In this document: in pieces, positions 1-8,860 of the stretch
How the letters are laid out: each line of letters starts with the position of its first letter
How positions within the stretch are numbered: position 1 is the first letter of the stretch
Assembly: GCA_000961845.1 (NCBI GenBank)
Contig: LADZ01000053.1
Location: 1-50,494, forward strand
From: Flavobacteriales bacterium BRH_c54
GTDB taxonomy: Bacteria; Bacteroidota; Bacteroidia; Flavobacteriales_E; Vicingaceae
Direction: 5' to 3'
Length of the DNA stretch: 50,494 nucleotides
Notes under the pieces: model-generated
The model's input: the letters and a program-made list of their open reading frames with translations, nothing else
The model's database searches: none
Told to the model about the DNA's origin: nothing
Made by a program: the position numbers and the translations under genes

Positions 1-653
1 TCATTAGAAGAAAAAGGTGGTTTTGCTATAGGAAAATCTGATTTATAATATTTTAAAACAAAAGTAGTATCGGTTATTGATTCATTCTTTTTAAGGTAAA
101 AAGTAGTATTATTTTTCAAGTAATTTTTAAATATGATGTTTTGCTTATCATCTAAAACTAAATAATTTTGAGCATTATATATGCTTGATTTATCTAATTT
201 TAATGACTTTTTGATGTATTGATCTCTGTTTAAATCATTAAAAGTAACTTTTATGGTATAGATTTTTCCAAATAACGTATTTAACATAAAAACACCATCT
301 AAAAATTTCTTTTCTTTATTATTTCCATAGTCAACAAAATTAAGCGAGGCACTATCCAACAATGTTTTGGAATCTAATTCATACAATTCATAAGTTACCC
401 TTACATTGGCACTAAAAGTAGAATCTTCTCTCTTTTTGGTATAAAGAATATTAGCAGAATTTATTCTAAAGTGGAACTCTGTTAACGTATCATTTGTATG
501 AAAAGCCAACATATCCGGATCCAACAAATTAATTCCGGGCATATAAATTCCTGCGACATTTCTGTTGGTAGTATTTTGTGAAGAGGAGCAAGAAAAAAAC
601 ATGCCCAACAAAAACAAAATAAATATGATATTAGTTATTTTCTTCATCTTCAT
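1..653 (-). CDS. Partial lipoprotein, possibly GWxTD-domain family (N-terminal part)
   Basis: An open frame runs leftwards from an ATG at 653 (alternative ATG at 647) and leaves the window still open after about 217 residues. It begins MKMKKITNIIFILFLLGMFF followed by SCSSS, a signal peptide with a lipobox Cys, so the product should be an outer-membrane or periplasmic lipoprotein. The remainder is beta-rich with few recognisable motifs (YMPGINLLDPDMLAF, then near the window edge KYYKSDFPIAKPPFSSN). The layout resembles the N-terminal half of Bacteroidota GWxTD-domain lipoproteins, but the diagnostic C-terminal domain lies outside the window, so this is a guess. The start overlaps the end of rmuC by 17-23 bp, implying translational coupling. 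Confidence 0.6.
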   Translation of the reverse strand, partial: MKMKKITNIIFILFLLGMFFSCSSSQNTTNRNVAGIYMPGINLLDPDMLAFHTNDTLTEFHFRINSANILYTKKREDSTFSANVRVTYELYELDSKTLLDSASLNFVDYGNNKEKKFLDGVFMLNTLFGKIYTIKVTFNDLNRDQYIKKSLKLDKSSIYNAQNYLVLDDKQNIIFKNYLKNNTTFYLKKNESITDTTFVLKYYKSDFPIAKPPFSSN

Positions 654-1986
654 AGTTTTCCGGTAAATAAATTTCGGGCATTTGCTTTTTAGTTTTAGCT
701 CCTAAATCTTCTAGTTTTTTAGTGGCATCAATCAAATTACCTCTCCCCGATTTTAGTTTATTAAATGCTTTATCGTAGGCATCTTTAGAGCTATCAATAC
801 CTCGCTTAACTTTGTCCATATCATCTAAAAATCCAACAAACTTATCGTGCAATGCTCCTGCTTGTCGGGCAATTTCTATAGCATTTGCAGTTTGTTTTTC
901 TTGTTTCCACAAAGAAGCTACTGTTCTAAGTGTTGCCAATAAGGTAGAAGGTGTTACAATAACCACTTTTCTATCCCATGCATATTGATATAACTCATTA
1001 TCTGTTCTTAATGCTAATCCAAAAGAAGATTCTATGGGCATAAACAATAATACAAAATCAGGAGCATCTAAACCTTTGCCTGTTCCATAATGTTTTTCAC
1101 TTAATCCTTTAATGTGCGTTTTTACCGAAAGCACATGGTTTTTTAAATGAACATCCTGTTCAGCATCATTATCGCAATTAATATAGTTCTGATAGGCTAC
1201 TAACGAAACTTTTGCATCTACAATAATGTGTTTTTTTTCTGGTAAATTAATGATAACATCGGGCATAATTCTAGCTCCTTCATCATTAGAAGTGGAGTAT
1301 TGTGTAGAGTATTCTACATCTTTTATTAAGCCGGAGCTTTCCAACACTTTTTCTAAAATTAATTCGCCCCAGTTTCCTTGTGTTTTATTATCTCCCTTAA
1401 GTGCCTTGGTTAAGTTTTGAGCCTCTTCACTCATTTGCTGGTTAAGTTTTTCAAGCGATTGTATTTGCTCTATTAACTTGGTTCTGTCTTTAAAATCTTT
1501 TTCATAAGTATCATCTACTTTTTTCTCAAATTGTTGGATATTCTCTTTCAACGGATTTAAAATCTCACTCAATCTTTTTTCATTTGCTTGAGCAAAATCA
1601 GTAGCATTTTGTTTAAGAAGTTTGTTGGCAATTAATGAAAATTCTGTTGTAAATTTTTCTTGTAATTGACTTATTTCGTCTTTTTGCTCTTTCAATTTTA
1701 CTTCTATATTTTGATACGCATTGGTTAGTCGAGCATTCTCAGAAATCAGTTCGCTCTTTTTTTGTTCTAACTCATTATTTTTAGTTTCAATCTTTCTAAA
1801 TGCTTCAAGAGAGGATTCTATTCTTCCTTTAAGATTGCCATTTTCTAAGGTAAGTTCTTTTATCATTTGTTGGCTTTCAGCACCATTATCATTACCATTG
1901 CTTTGTAGTTTTTTTACCAAAAAACCAATAACAAAACCCAAAACCAACCCTATTGCTAAATATACAAATGCCATGAATATAACCAT
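631..1986 (-). CDS. rmuC: DNA recombination protein RmuC homolog
   Basis: The 451-residue product has one N-terminal membrane segment (about residues 5-23), a long Lys/Glu/Gln-rich coiled coil (about 35-200) and the RmuC core. Hallmarks are GNWGELILEKVLESSGL, RIMPDVIINLPEKKHIIVDA and the following KVSL, which places the conserved D-x-K of the restriction-endonuclease-like fold, then FLLFMPIESSF-like residues and TPSTLLATLRTVASLWKQE. RmuC family proteins are membrane-anchored putative nucleases that limit recombination at inverted repeats. Length fits the family. The start may be M1 or M5 (1974); both leave the membrane anchor intact. It overlaps the downstream lipoprotein gene. Confidence 0.93.
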   Translation of the reverse strand: MVIFMAFVYLAIGLVLGFVIGFLVKKLQSNGNDNGAESQQMIKELTLENGNLKGRIESSLEAFRKIETKNNELEQKKSELISENARLTNAYQNIEVKLKEQKDEISQLQEKFTTEFSLIANKLLKQNATDFAQANEKRLSEILNPLKENIQQFEKKVDDTYEKDFKDRTKLIEQIQSLEKLNQQMSEEAQNLTKALKGDNKTQGNWGELILEKVLESSGLIKDVEYSTQYSTSNDEGARIMPDVIINLPEKKHIIVDAKVSLVAYQNYINCDNDAEQDVHLKNHVLSVKTHIKGLSEKHYGTGKGLDAPDFVLLFMPIESSFGLALRTDNELYQYAWDRKVVIVTPSTLLATLRTVASLWKQEKQTANAIEIARQAGALHDKFVGFLDDMDKVKRGIDSSKDAYDKAFNKLKSGRGNLIDATKKLEDLGAKTKKQMPEIYLPENYEDEENN

Positions 1987-2065
1987 TTAAAAAATTGCTA
2001 TAAAATTAAGGTATTTTATTTAAGGAGTTTTCTAAAAATAGGGTTTTCTATTTACCTCCTCCTGC

Positions 2066-2770
2066 TTATCTTTTAAGAATATAGATGGGAGTTCCTTCAT
2101 CAATAATATCGTAAAGTTCTATTACATCTGTATTCTTCATTCTAATGCAGCCATGAGAAGCTGGCTGACCAATAAAACCCTCTTCAGGCGTACCATGAAT
2201 ATAAATGTACCTGTTGTAGGAATCCACATTTCTCCCTTTATTAATCCCCACTTCTTCGCCATCTAACCACAAAATTCTTGTAGTAACATAATCGCCATCC
2301 GCTTTACGTTTGTCGGTAATAATTTCAGCTAGTTTTCCATTAAACTCTCTTGCTTCTAAAATTCCACCTAAAGGTACTTCTTCGCCAATTTTTCTTTTTA
2401 CAGTATGTAATCCGGGCGGTGTTTTGTTACTGTTTTGATGACTTCCTATACCTTTTTTTGCTGTAGAAATAGGATAAGTTTTAACCGTTATCCCATTTTC
2501 TATTAAATACATTTTTTGATGTTTAACAGAAATATAAAGGTATTTATCAAAAATTTTATCGGGATATTTTAAAGACAGATACTCTGTTAAAATGTCTCCT
2601 AACTCTTCTTTAGGTTCTTCTTCTTCAATTTCTTCAACCACTTCTTTTGGAGGTTCTGCTACTGTAGTTTCAACATTTTTAGTTGACTTACAAGACATCA
2701 TCAACATAACAAAACTTGCTAAAAACAAAGATTTATAAAGCGTGATATGTAACAAGTAGTTTTTAATCAT
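2066..2770 (-). CDS. L,D-transpeptidase (YkuD family) lipoprotein
   Basis: The 234-residue protein starts with a hydrophobic segment ending in the lipobox-like MLMMSC (Cys27), so it is probably lipid-anchored in the envelope. An acidic linker (EEIEEEEPKEE) follows, then a YkuD domain from about residue 95. The catalytic signature is complete: HGTPEEG at about 192-198 and SHGCIRM at 205-211, with Cys208 the nucleophile and Arg210. The family forms 3-3 cross-links in peptidoglycan or attaches proteins to it. The frame opens at 2770; an internal start would remove the lipoprotein signal. It stands 22 bp downstream of the SDR gene. Confidence 0.9.
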   Translation of the reverse strand: MIKNYLLHITLYKSLFLASFVMLMMSCKSTKNVETTVAEPPKEVVEEIEEEEPKEELGDILTEYLSLKYPDKIFDKYLYISVKHQKMYLIENGITVKTYPISTAKKGIGSHQNSNKTPPGLHTVKRKIGEEVPLGGILEAREFNGKLAEIITDKRKADGDYVTTRILWLDGEEVGINKGRNVDSYNRYIYIHGTPEEGFIGQPASHGCIRMKNTDVIELYDIIDEGTPIYILKR

Positions 2771-2792
2771 AAGATTAGCAATACTACAAAAA

Positions 2793-3590
2793 TTATTTTT
2801 TATTACTTAGCTTTAGCATTATTTTATAAAACAATTTGGGGAACAAGGTTTTAAATGGGATAGTCAACAGCTCTTTTTTACCAATATAAACGTGTTGTTT
2901 GTCTTTTACTATTGCGTTGACCAAATTTTTAGCAAATACATCAGGTTTCATCCCATTAAGCTGAGCATCGCTATTTTCATTGGTAATGTTTCCTTCACCA
3001 TCTATGGCGTTTACAGAAACTTGTGTATTAATAAAACCCGGAGCAGCAAGTAATACAGAAACATTATCTTTTACCAATTCTAATCTCAACGATTCGTAAA
3101 ACCCATAAAGTGCATGTTTGGTTGCTGCATAAGTGGAGAGTTGGGGTAATCCAAACTTCCCTAAAATAGAAGTTATTACTACCACTTTCCCATATTTTTT
3201 TTGTTGCATTATAGGTAATACGGCTTTGGAGAGAGCTACATTTCCAAAGTAGTTAATGTTCCAAAATTTTTGTTCAACAGCTTCGGTGGTTTCCATAGCC
3301 AAACTTTTCTGACTAATTCCTCCATTATTTATTAATATATCTATAGTACTAAATTTCTCTATTGCTTTATTTACCCATGTTTGAGCATTTTTAAACTGTT
3401 CTAAATCTATAGGTAAAATTAATATTTGCTCATCCGGTAAGTTGGTATTTTTTTTTACGCGTTGCAGTTCTGCTTCTCTTCGTGCCGATAGAATTAACTT
3501 ACAGTTTCTTTTAGCTAATTCATAAACTAATGCCTCTCCTATTCCAGAAGAAGCTCCTGTAACCCATATTACTTTATTTGCTATATTCAT
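2793..3590 (-). CDS. SDR family NAD(P)-dependent oxidoreductase
   Basis: The 265-residue protein is a classical short-chain dehydrogenase/reductase. It has the cofactor motif TGASSGIG at 11-18, NNGG at 88-91, the catalytic Ser at 141 (VVVITS) and YAATK at 154-158 (Tyr154, Lys158). A DHRS7-like C-terminal extension ends in a hydrophobic/basic stretch (LFPKLFYKIMLKLSNKK) that may associate with membrane. Arg37-38 after the second strand (LSARR) suggests NADP(H) preference. The substrate cannot be read from the sequence. A TATTTTTG box (TAnnTTTG class, 3602-3595) lies only 5 bp before the ATG, so the transcript may be almost leaderless. Confidence 0.9.
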   Translation of the reverse strand: MNIANKVIWVTGASSGIGEALVYELAKRNCKLILSARREAELQRVKKNTNLPDEQILILPIDLEQFKNAQTWVNKAIEKFSTIDILINNGGISQKSLAMETTEAVEQKFWNINYFGNVALSKAVLPIMQQKKYGKVVVITSILGKFGLPQLSTYAATKHALYGFYESLRLELVKDNVSVLLAAPGFINTQVSVNAIDGEGNITNENSDAQLNGMKPDVFAKNLVNAIVKDKQHVYIGKKELLTIPFKTLFPKLFYKIMLKLSNKK

Positions 3591-3668
3591 GGAACAAAAA
3601 TAGTGATTTCGCTTAAACTCGAAAGTTTACCTATTAATCTGGTTGAGAAATAATGAATTGTTAAGAAA

Positions 3669-4304
3669 TTAATTATTATTCTCTTCCACCTCAACAACTT
3701 CTTTCTTAAAGAATTTTTTCTGGAAAATGAAGATAAGCACAATACCTACAGAAATAGCGGCATCGGCTACATTAAATACTGGTCGAAAAAACAAAAAATC
3801 TTCTCCACCCCAAATTGGAAACCATTCCGGAAAAGTACCTTCCATCAAAGGAAACCAAAACATATCCACCACCCAACCGTGCAAAAAAGGAGCATAGCCA
3901 CCTTCTTCAGGTAAAAAAGTAGCTACTTGGTTAAAACTTTCGTTGAAAATTACTCCATAAAAAGCACTATCAATAATATTTCCTAAAGCTCCGGCAAAAA
4001 CCAGTGCTCCACATATTTTTAAGCCTTTAGGAGCTGTTTTAGGTAATGTAAATAAAACATACCCAATTCCGGATACTGCTACAATTCTAAACAAACTAAG
4101 GGCTAGTTTGCCGTATTCACCGCCAAATTCCATCCCAAAAGCCATTCCCCTATTTTCAGTAAAATGAATGTAAAACCAATTACCTAATACCGGAAATTCT
4201 TGAGATAACATCATATTGGTTTTTACCCAAAACTTTGAAGCTTGGTCAATAAATAACACCAAAAAGGTAATAAAAAGAGGATGCGTTAAAAAACGGAATT
4301 TCAT
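3669..4304 (-). CDS. lspA: Lipoprotein signal peptidase (signal peptidase II)
   Basis: The 211-residue integral membrane aspartic protease removes signal peptides from diacylglyceryl-prolipoproteins. Family motifs are all present: IDQASK near residue 19, FTENRGMAFGM at 48-58, GALGNIID with catalytic Asp112, VVDMFWFP at 145-152 and FNVADAAISVG with catalytic Asp181. Four membrane segments are evident. It has the periplasmic loop insertion usual in Bacteroidota, and the length fits. Gene order ileS - dksA-like - lspA is typical for the phylum. Many predicted lipoproteins in this window are its likely substrates. Confidence 0.96.
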   Translation of the reverse strand: MKFRFLTHPLFITFLVLFIDQASKFWVKTNMMLSQEFPVLGNWFYIHFTENRGMAFGMEFGGEYGKLALSLFRIVAVSGIGYVLFTLPKTAPKGLKICGALVFAGALGNIIDSAFYGVIFNESFNQVATFLPEEGGYAPFLHGWVVDMFWFPLMEGTFPEWFPIWGGEDFLFFRPVFNVADAAISVGIVLIFIFQKKFFKKEVVEVEENNN

Positions 4305-4319
4305 TTAATTGAAAATTAT

Positions 4320-4363
4320 AAGTTCGAAGTTTAATTTATTATTTAACATCAAACTTCGAACTT
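4320..4363. repeat. 13-bp perfect inverted repeat between dksA-like gene and lspA
   Basis: AAGTTCGAAGTTT (4320-4332) is the exact reverse complement of AAACTTCGAACTT (4351-4363), with an 18-nt spacer. No T-run follows on the minus strand, so it is not a classical terminator. It could be an attenuating or RNA-processing hairpin inside the operon, or a small dispersed repeat. Confidence 0.7.
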
Positions 4364-4374
4364 GAGACTATGGT

Positions 4375-4749
4375 TTACCCTTGAGCTTCTTTTGCTTCAA
4401 TGCTAAGTGTAGCGTGAGGTACAGCTTTTAATCTTTCTTTAGGAATTAATTTTCCTGTAACTCTACAAACTCCGTAAGTTTTATTTGAAATACGAATTAA
4501 GGCATTTTCTAAGTGCTTAATAAATTTTTCTTGTCTCCCTGCTAATTGTGCTACTTCTTCTCTAGAAAGTGTTGCTGCACCTTCTTCCATCATTTTAAAT
4601 GAATGAATAGTATCATCAGTGCCGTTATCACCTTTGTAGTTTAATGTAGCCAAAAGCTCTTCTAAATCTGCTTTTGCAGCTTCTAATTTTTTGTTTATGA
4701 TAGCTTTAAATTCTGCTAAATCTTCATCTGAGTATCTTACATCTGCCAT
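4375..4749 (-). CDS. DksA/TraR family protein with degenerate zinc finger
   Basis: The 124-residue protein has the N-terminal coiled-coil hairpin of the DksA/TraR family (about 8-85, including the DDTIHS region near 45-50) followed by YGVCRVTGKLIPKERLKAVP (92-111). The canonical zinc finger uses four cysteines; only Cys95 remains, with Thr at the CxxC partner position and no second pair in ATLSIEAKEAQG. This is the usual Bacteroidota form, which must fold without the C4 zinc site. It probably acts on RNA polymerase in the secondary channel as a stringent-response cofactor, by family analogy. It lies between ileS and lspA, 20 bp after ileS in genomic coordinates. Confidence 0.87.
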   Translation of the reverse strand: MADVRYSDEDLAEFKAIINKKLEAAKADLEELLATLNYKGDNGTDDTIHSFKMMEEGAATLSREEVAQLAGRQEKFIKHLENALIRISNKTYGVCRVTGKLIPKERLKAVPHATLSIEAKEAQG

Positions 4750-4769
4750 AATTCTTTTTTTTATCGTTT

Positions 4770-7700
4770 TTAATTAAATTTTTCTATTGCAATTAATGTG
4801 GAAAGGTTTTGATCTATTTCTACACTAACACCCTCATTTAGTTCACTTACTACATCTAAACGAGATGTTAAAGTTTCGGTGCAAATATAGTTTTTATTAT
4901 TATTGATTGCTTCATTTATTTCATTGTGTTGCAAAATTTTAAGTGCTATTTTATCTGTCACTTCAAAACCACTGTCTTTACGTAAGTTTTGAATACGATT
5001 TACAAACTCTCTGGCAATACCTTCTTCTTTTAATGCTTTAGAAATGGTAATATCTAAAGCAACCGTAAGTCCTCCTTCGGTTTGTACTAACCAACCCGGA
5101 ATGTCTTGTGTAATAATTTCAACATCATTACTATCTAATTCCACTTGCTGACCTTCAACGGTAATCGTTGCTCCTTGGTTACGTTCAAACTCCTGTATAT
5201 CGTTTTGTGTAAACTGATTTACTTGTGCAGCAATCTGTTTCATTATCTTACCATACTTCGGTCCCAGAGTTTTAAAGTTTGGTTTAATACTTTTTACCAA
5301 TACACCTGAAGTATCTTCCAAATATTCAATTTCTTTTACATTTACTTCCGATAAAATTAAATCGGCAACCTCTTGTAACTGACGTTTAAAAGTTGGGTTT
5401 AAAATAGGTATCATTAGCTTTTGCAAGGGTTGACGCACTTTTATTTGCTCTTTTTTACGCAAACTCAACACCATGGAAGAAACTTGCTGAGCAATATCCA
5501 TACGTTGCTCTAAATCGGTGTCTATCACACTTTCATTTACTGTTGGGAAATCTGATAAATGCACTGATGTTGTGTTTCCTTTACCACTAATACTAGCTAA
5601 ATCAGTATATAATTTATCAGAATAAAATGGAGCTATAGGCGAAGCTAATTGAGCTACTACTTCCAAGCAAGTATAAAGCGTTTGGTAAGCTGCAATTTTA
5701 TCTTCGGAATAATCGCCTTTCCAAAAACGTCTTCTGCATAAGCGAACGTACCAATTACTTAAATGGTCGTTAACAAACTCCTGAATAGCTCTTCCTGCTC
5801 TGGTTGGTTCATACGTATGATAAGCTGCATCAACATCCTTAATCAACGAATTAAGTTTAGAAATAATCCATCTGTCAATTTCAGGACGATTTTCTATAGG
5901 TACTTCTGCTTCGGCATAGGTAAAATTATCTAAGTTGGCATACAAAGCAAAGAAACCGTAGGTATTGTAAAGCGTTCCGAAAAACTTACGTTGTACCTCG
6001 GTAATTCCCTCTAAATCAAATTTTAAATTATCCCAAGGTTGTGCATTGGTAATCATATACCAACGTGTAGCATCCGGACCATATTTATCTAGGGTTTCAA
6101 ATGGATCAACAGCATTGCCTAAACGTTTACTCATTTTCTGCCCATTTTTGTCTAAAACCAATCCATTAGACACTACATTTTTGTAAGCCACATGATCAAA
6201 AACCATAGTAGCAATAGCATGTAAAGTAAAGAACCAACCACGTGTTTGGTCAACACCTTCAGCTATAAAATCTGCAGGGAAAGCCCCCTCCAACTCCCCC
6301 AAAGGGTGAGAGTTTTCCAACGCACTAGCCGCTGCTATCAACTCATTTTTAATGGTTAATAACACATTTTCAATGTCATTAATAACCTCTTCATTTGTAA
6401 AACGAATAACTTTAAACCCTAAAGAATTTAATATCTCTGTTCTTACCTCATCAGCTTGTTTTACTTCAGGTTCATTGTGATAACCACCATCAATCTCAAT
6501 TACTAAATTTTTAGAAAGACAAACAAAATCTACAATAAATTCATCAATAATATGTTGTCGTCTAAATTTATATCCTTCAAGGTTTTTTCCTCTAAGCTGT
6601 TTCCATAAAAATTCTTCAGCTTCTGTTTGTTGTTCTTTATTTTTAGTTTTTAATTCCCTTAAAAGAGTGTAAGAAGAAGTTCTAGCAGTCTGCCAATTAG
6701 GAGCTTCGTCCCTCCCCTTTGGGGAGGTTAGGTGGGGCTTTTCGAAAGGATAGTGGTGTTGTGCGTAAGGCATAGAACCTGAATCGAACCACACATCAAT
6801 TAAATCAGTTTCGCGTTTCATTGGTTTGCCTGAAGCAGCTACCAATACGATATTATCCACATAGTTTTTATGTAAATCGAATTTATCATAATTGGCTTTA
6901 TCCATGTTGCCTATTTCAAAATCGGCTAATGGATTATTAGACATAAAACCTGCTGCTATGGATTTTTCTATTTCGGTTTTCAGTTGCTCTACCGAACTGA
7001 TACAAATTTCTTCATCTCCTGTTTCTGTTCTCCAAATAGGAATTGGAATTCCCCAATAACGAGAACGAGATAAATTCCAATCGTTTAAGTTTTCCAGCCA
7101 GTTACCAAAACGACCTGTTCCGGTACTTTCAGGTTTCCAGTTAATGGTTTTATTCAACGCTATCATGCGTTCTTTTACCGCAGTGGTTTTAATAAACCAA
7201 GAGTCTAACGGATAGTATAAAATAGGCTTGTCGGTTCTCCAACAATGTGGGTAGCTGTGTTCATATTTTTCTACTTTAAAAGCTTTGTTTTCCTCTTTTA
7301 GTTTAATGGCAATTTCTACATCCACTGATTTTTCAGGAACTTCTCCTTCATTGTAGTATTCATTTTTTACGTATTTTCCTGCAAACTCACCCATTTCTGG
7401 TCGGAATTTACCTTGTAAATCTACCAAAGGAACAGGATTATTATTTTCGTCTAACACCAACATAGGTGGCACTCCTGCATCTTTTGCTACTTTGGCATCA
7501 TCCGCACCAAAGGTGGGAGCAATGTGTACTATACCGGTACCATCTTCGGTAGTTACAAAATCTCCGGGAATTACTTTAAATGCATTCTCCGCATTTTCAT
7601 AAGGTAAGGCATAAGGCAATAATTGTTCGTATTGGATTCCTACTAAATCAGCACCCTTGAATTCTTTTATAATAAGTCCTTGCATCTTATCTCCTGTCTG

Positions 7701-8645
7701 ACCAACTGCATAATCATCTTCTTCTCCTCTTAAATAAGCTTCATATAAGTCAAAAATTGAATCATAAGTTTTATTTCCAGATATAGCGGCTCCTGAAAGT
7801 TCAAAATATCTACCAAACAAATCCTTAGCTACTAAAACATTAATAAGTTCTCTTGTATATCGATTAAACGTTTTCACCAACACATAATCAATCTTAGGTC
7901 CAACAGCTAATGCGGTGTTTGAAGGTAAGGTCCAAGGAGTAGTTGTCCAAGCTAAAAAGTAAGCTTCTTCAACACCTAACTTAGTAGCATCTTTTATCTT
8001 AAATTGAGCAACACAAGTCGTATCTTTTACATCTTGATAACAGCCGGGTTGGTTCAACTCATGAGAGCTTAAGCCTGTGCCTGCTTTTGGCGAATAAGGT
8101 TGTATGGTATAACCCTTATACATCAAGCCTTTTTGGTGCAATTGTCCTAACAACCACCACACCGATTCAATGTATTTGTTCTCGTAAGTAATATAAGGGT
8201 CATCCATATCTACCCAATAACCCATTTGGCGGGTAAGGTTATTCCATACATCGGTATAACGCATTACTGCTTCTTTACAAGCGTTGTTGTATTCTTCAAT
8301 GGTAATTTTTTTACCAATATCTTCTTTAGTAATTCCTAATTCTTTTTCTACGCCTAATTCTACCGGCAATCCGTGCGTATCCCATCCGGCTTTACGTTTT
8401 ACTTGGTAGCCTTTTAAAGTTTTGTATCGGCAAAAAATATCTTTAATAGAACGAGCCATTACGTGGTGAATTCCCGGTAACCCATTAGCTGAAGGTGGCC
8501 CTTCAAAAAATACAAACGGTTTATTCTCATCACGTGAAGTAACACTTTGTTCAAAAACCTTGTTTTCTTCCCATTTATCCAGCACTTGCTTGGCTACATT
8601 AGGAAGGTTTAATCCCTTATATTCGTTGAACTTGCTCATACTCAT
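4770..8645 (-). CDS. ileS: Isoleucyl-tRNA synthetase with in-frame DUF559 endonuclease insertion
   Basis: The 1291-residue enzyme charges tRNA-Ile. It has the class I signature ANGLPGIHH (53-61), an editing domain (LAWTTTPWTLPSNTALAVGP), the tRNA-contact region DVWFDSGSMPYAQ, the KMSKR loop at about 837-841 and a C-terminal anticodon-binding domain. GIHH and KMSKR resemble the eukaryote-like type 2 IleS lineage. The protein is about 154 residues longer than expected because residues about 636-788 are foreign: they interrupt the normal run from HYPFE to AFPADFIAEGVDQTRGW. The insert encodes a PD-(D/E)xK-type DUF559 domain (KFRRQHIIDEFIVDF, VIEIDGGYHNE). The frame is open throughout, so a chimeric polypeptide is predicted unless the insert is removed. 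The start may be 8645 or 8639 (MSMSK). Confidence 0.95.
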   Translation of the reverse strand: MSMSKFNEYKGLNLPNVAKQVLDKWEENKVFEQSVTSRDENKPFVFFEGPPSANGLPGIHHVMARSIKDIFCRYKTLKGYQVKRKAGWDTHGLPVELGVEKELGITKEDIGKKITIEEYNNACKEAVMRYTDVWNNLTRQMGYWVDMDDPYITYENKYIESVWWLLGQLHQKGLMYKGYTIQPYSPKAGTGLSSHELNQPGCYQDVKDTTCVAQFKIKDATKLGVEEAYFLAWTTTPWTLPSNTALAVGPKIDYVLVKTFNRYTRELINVLVAKDLFGRYFELSGAAISGNKTYDSIFDLYEAYLRGEEDDYAVGQTGDKMQGLIIKEFKGADLVGIQYEQLLPYALPYENAENAFKVIPGDFVTTEDGTGIVHIAPTFGADDAKVAKDAGVPPMLVLDENNNPVPLVDLQGKFRPEMGEFAGKYVKNEYYNEGEVPEKSVDVEIAIKLKEENKAFKVEKYEHSYPHCWRTDKPILYYPLDSWFIKTTAVKERMIALNKTINWKPESTGTGRFGNWLENLNDWNLSRSRYWGIPIPIWRTETGDEEICISSVEQLKTEIEKSIAAGFMSNNPLADFEIGNMDKANYDKFDLHKNYVDNIVLVAASGKPMKRETDLIDVWFDSGSMPYAQHHYPFEKPHLTSPKGRDEAPNWQTARTSSYTLLRELKTKNKEQQTEAEEFLWKQLRGKNLEGYKFRRQHIIDEFIVDFVCLSKNLVIEIDGGYHNEPEVKQADEVRTEILNSLGFKVIRFTNEEVINDIENVLLTIKNELIAAASALENSHPLGELEGAFPADFIAEGVDQTRGWFFTLHAIATMVFDHVAYKNVVSNGLVLDKNGQKMSKRLGNAVDPFETLDKYGPDATRWYMITNAQPWDNLKFDLEGITEVQRKFFGTLYNTYGFFALYANLDNFTYAEAEVPIENRPEIDRWIISKLNSLIKDVDAAYHTYEPTRAGRAIQEFVNDHLSNWYVRLCRRRFWKGDYSEDKIAAYQTLYTCLEVVAQLASPIAPFYSDKLYTDLASISGKGNTTSVHLSDFPTVNESVIDTDLEQRMDIAQQVSSMVLSLRKKEQIKVRQPLQKLMIPILNPTFKRQLQEVADLILSEVNVKEIEYLEDTSGVLVKSIKPNFKTLGPKYGKIMKQIAAQVNQFTQNDIQEFERNQGATITVEGQQVELDSNDVEIITQDIPGWLVQTEGGLTVALDITISKALKEEGIAREFVNRIQNLRKDSGFEVTDKIALKILQHNEINEAINNNKNYICTETLTSRLDVVSELNEGVSVEIDQNLSTLIAIEKFN
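6280..6741 (-). mobile_element. 462-bp in-frame DUF559 endonuclease insertion bounded by 27-bp imperfect inverted repeats
   Basis: The left end 6280-6306 and the reverse complement of the right end 6715-6741 align over 27 bp with 22 matches: both begin AAAGCCCC and both end CCCCAAAGGG. Between them is a 154-codon open segment encoding a DUF559/Vsr-like domain (FLWKQLRGKNLEGYKFRRQH; VDFVC; VIEIDGGYHNEPE; KVIRFTNEEVINDIENVL). The length is a multiple of three, so the ileS frame is kept. No transposase gene or internal start is evident. DUF559 proteins are very common and dispersed in Bacteroidota; a mobile or homing-like element is my inference. The right end also contains the palindrome CTCCCCTTTGGGGAG. 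Confidence 0.85.
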
Positions 8646-8705
8646 TTTTTATAATGAAGTGCGAAATTAATAAATTATGGGAGCAAAGAAGCAAAAAAAT
8701 TAATT

Positions 8706-8756
8706 GTTAATGGTTATTTGTTAACTGTACTCTTCTCGCAAAGACGCAGAGACGCT
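8706..8756. repeat. Dispersed intergenic repeat pair, copy 1
   Basis: The 215-bp gap between ileS and the LemA gene contains GTTAATGGTTATTTGTTAA (8706-8724) and, 9 bp later, the 23-bp block TCTCGCAAAGACGCAGAGAC followed by GCT (8734-8756). Both recur at 11306-11475, one exactly but inverted and the other with one mismatch. This looks like non-coding dispersed repeat material. Confidence 0.7.
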
Positions 8757-8860
8757 AAAATTTATTGATTCTTAACTATTTTACCCTTGCCAATCCACAG
8801 CATCGGTGTTATACGTATTCTAAAATTGCAAAATTCAAAAAAAGTACTACTTTTACCTCT

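Noticed and set aside
6855-6863. DnaA box (TTATCCACA) near ileS
   Set aside because: It is a single occurrence within the coding sequence; no cluster, AT-rich unwinding element or dnaA gene is nearby.
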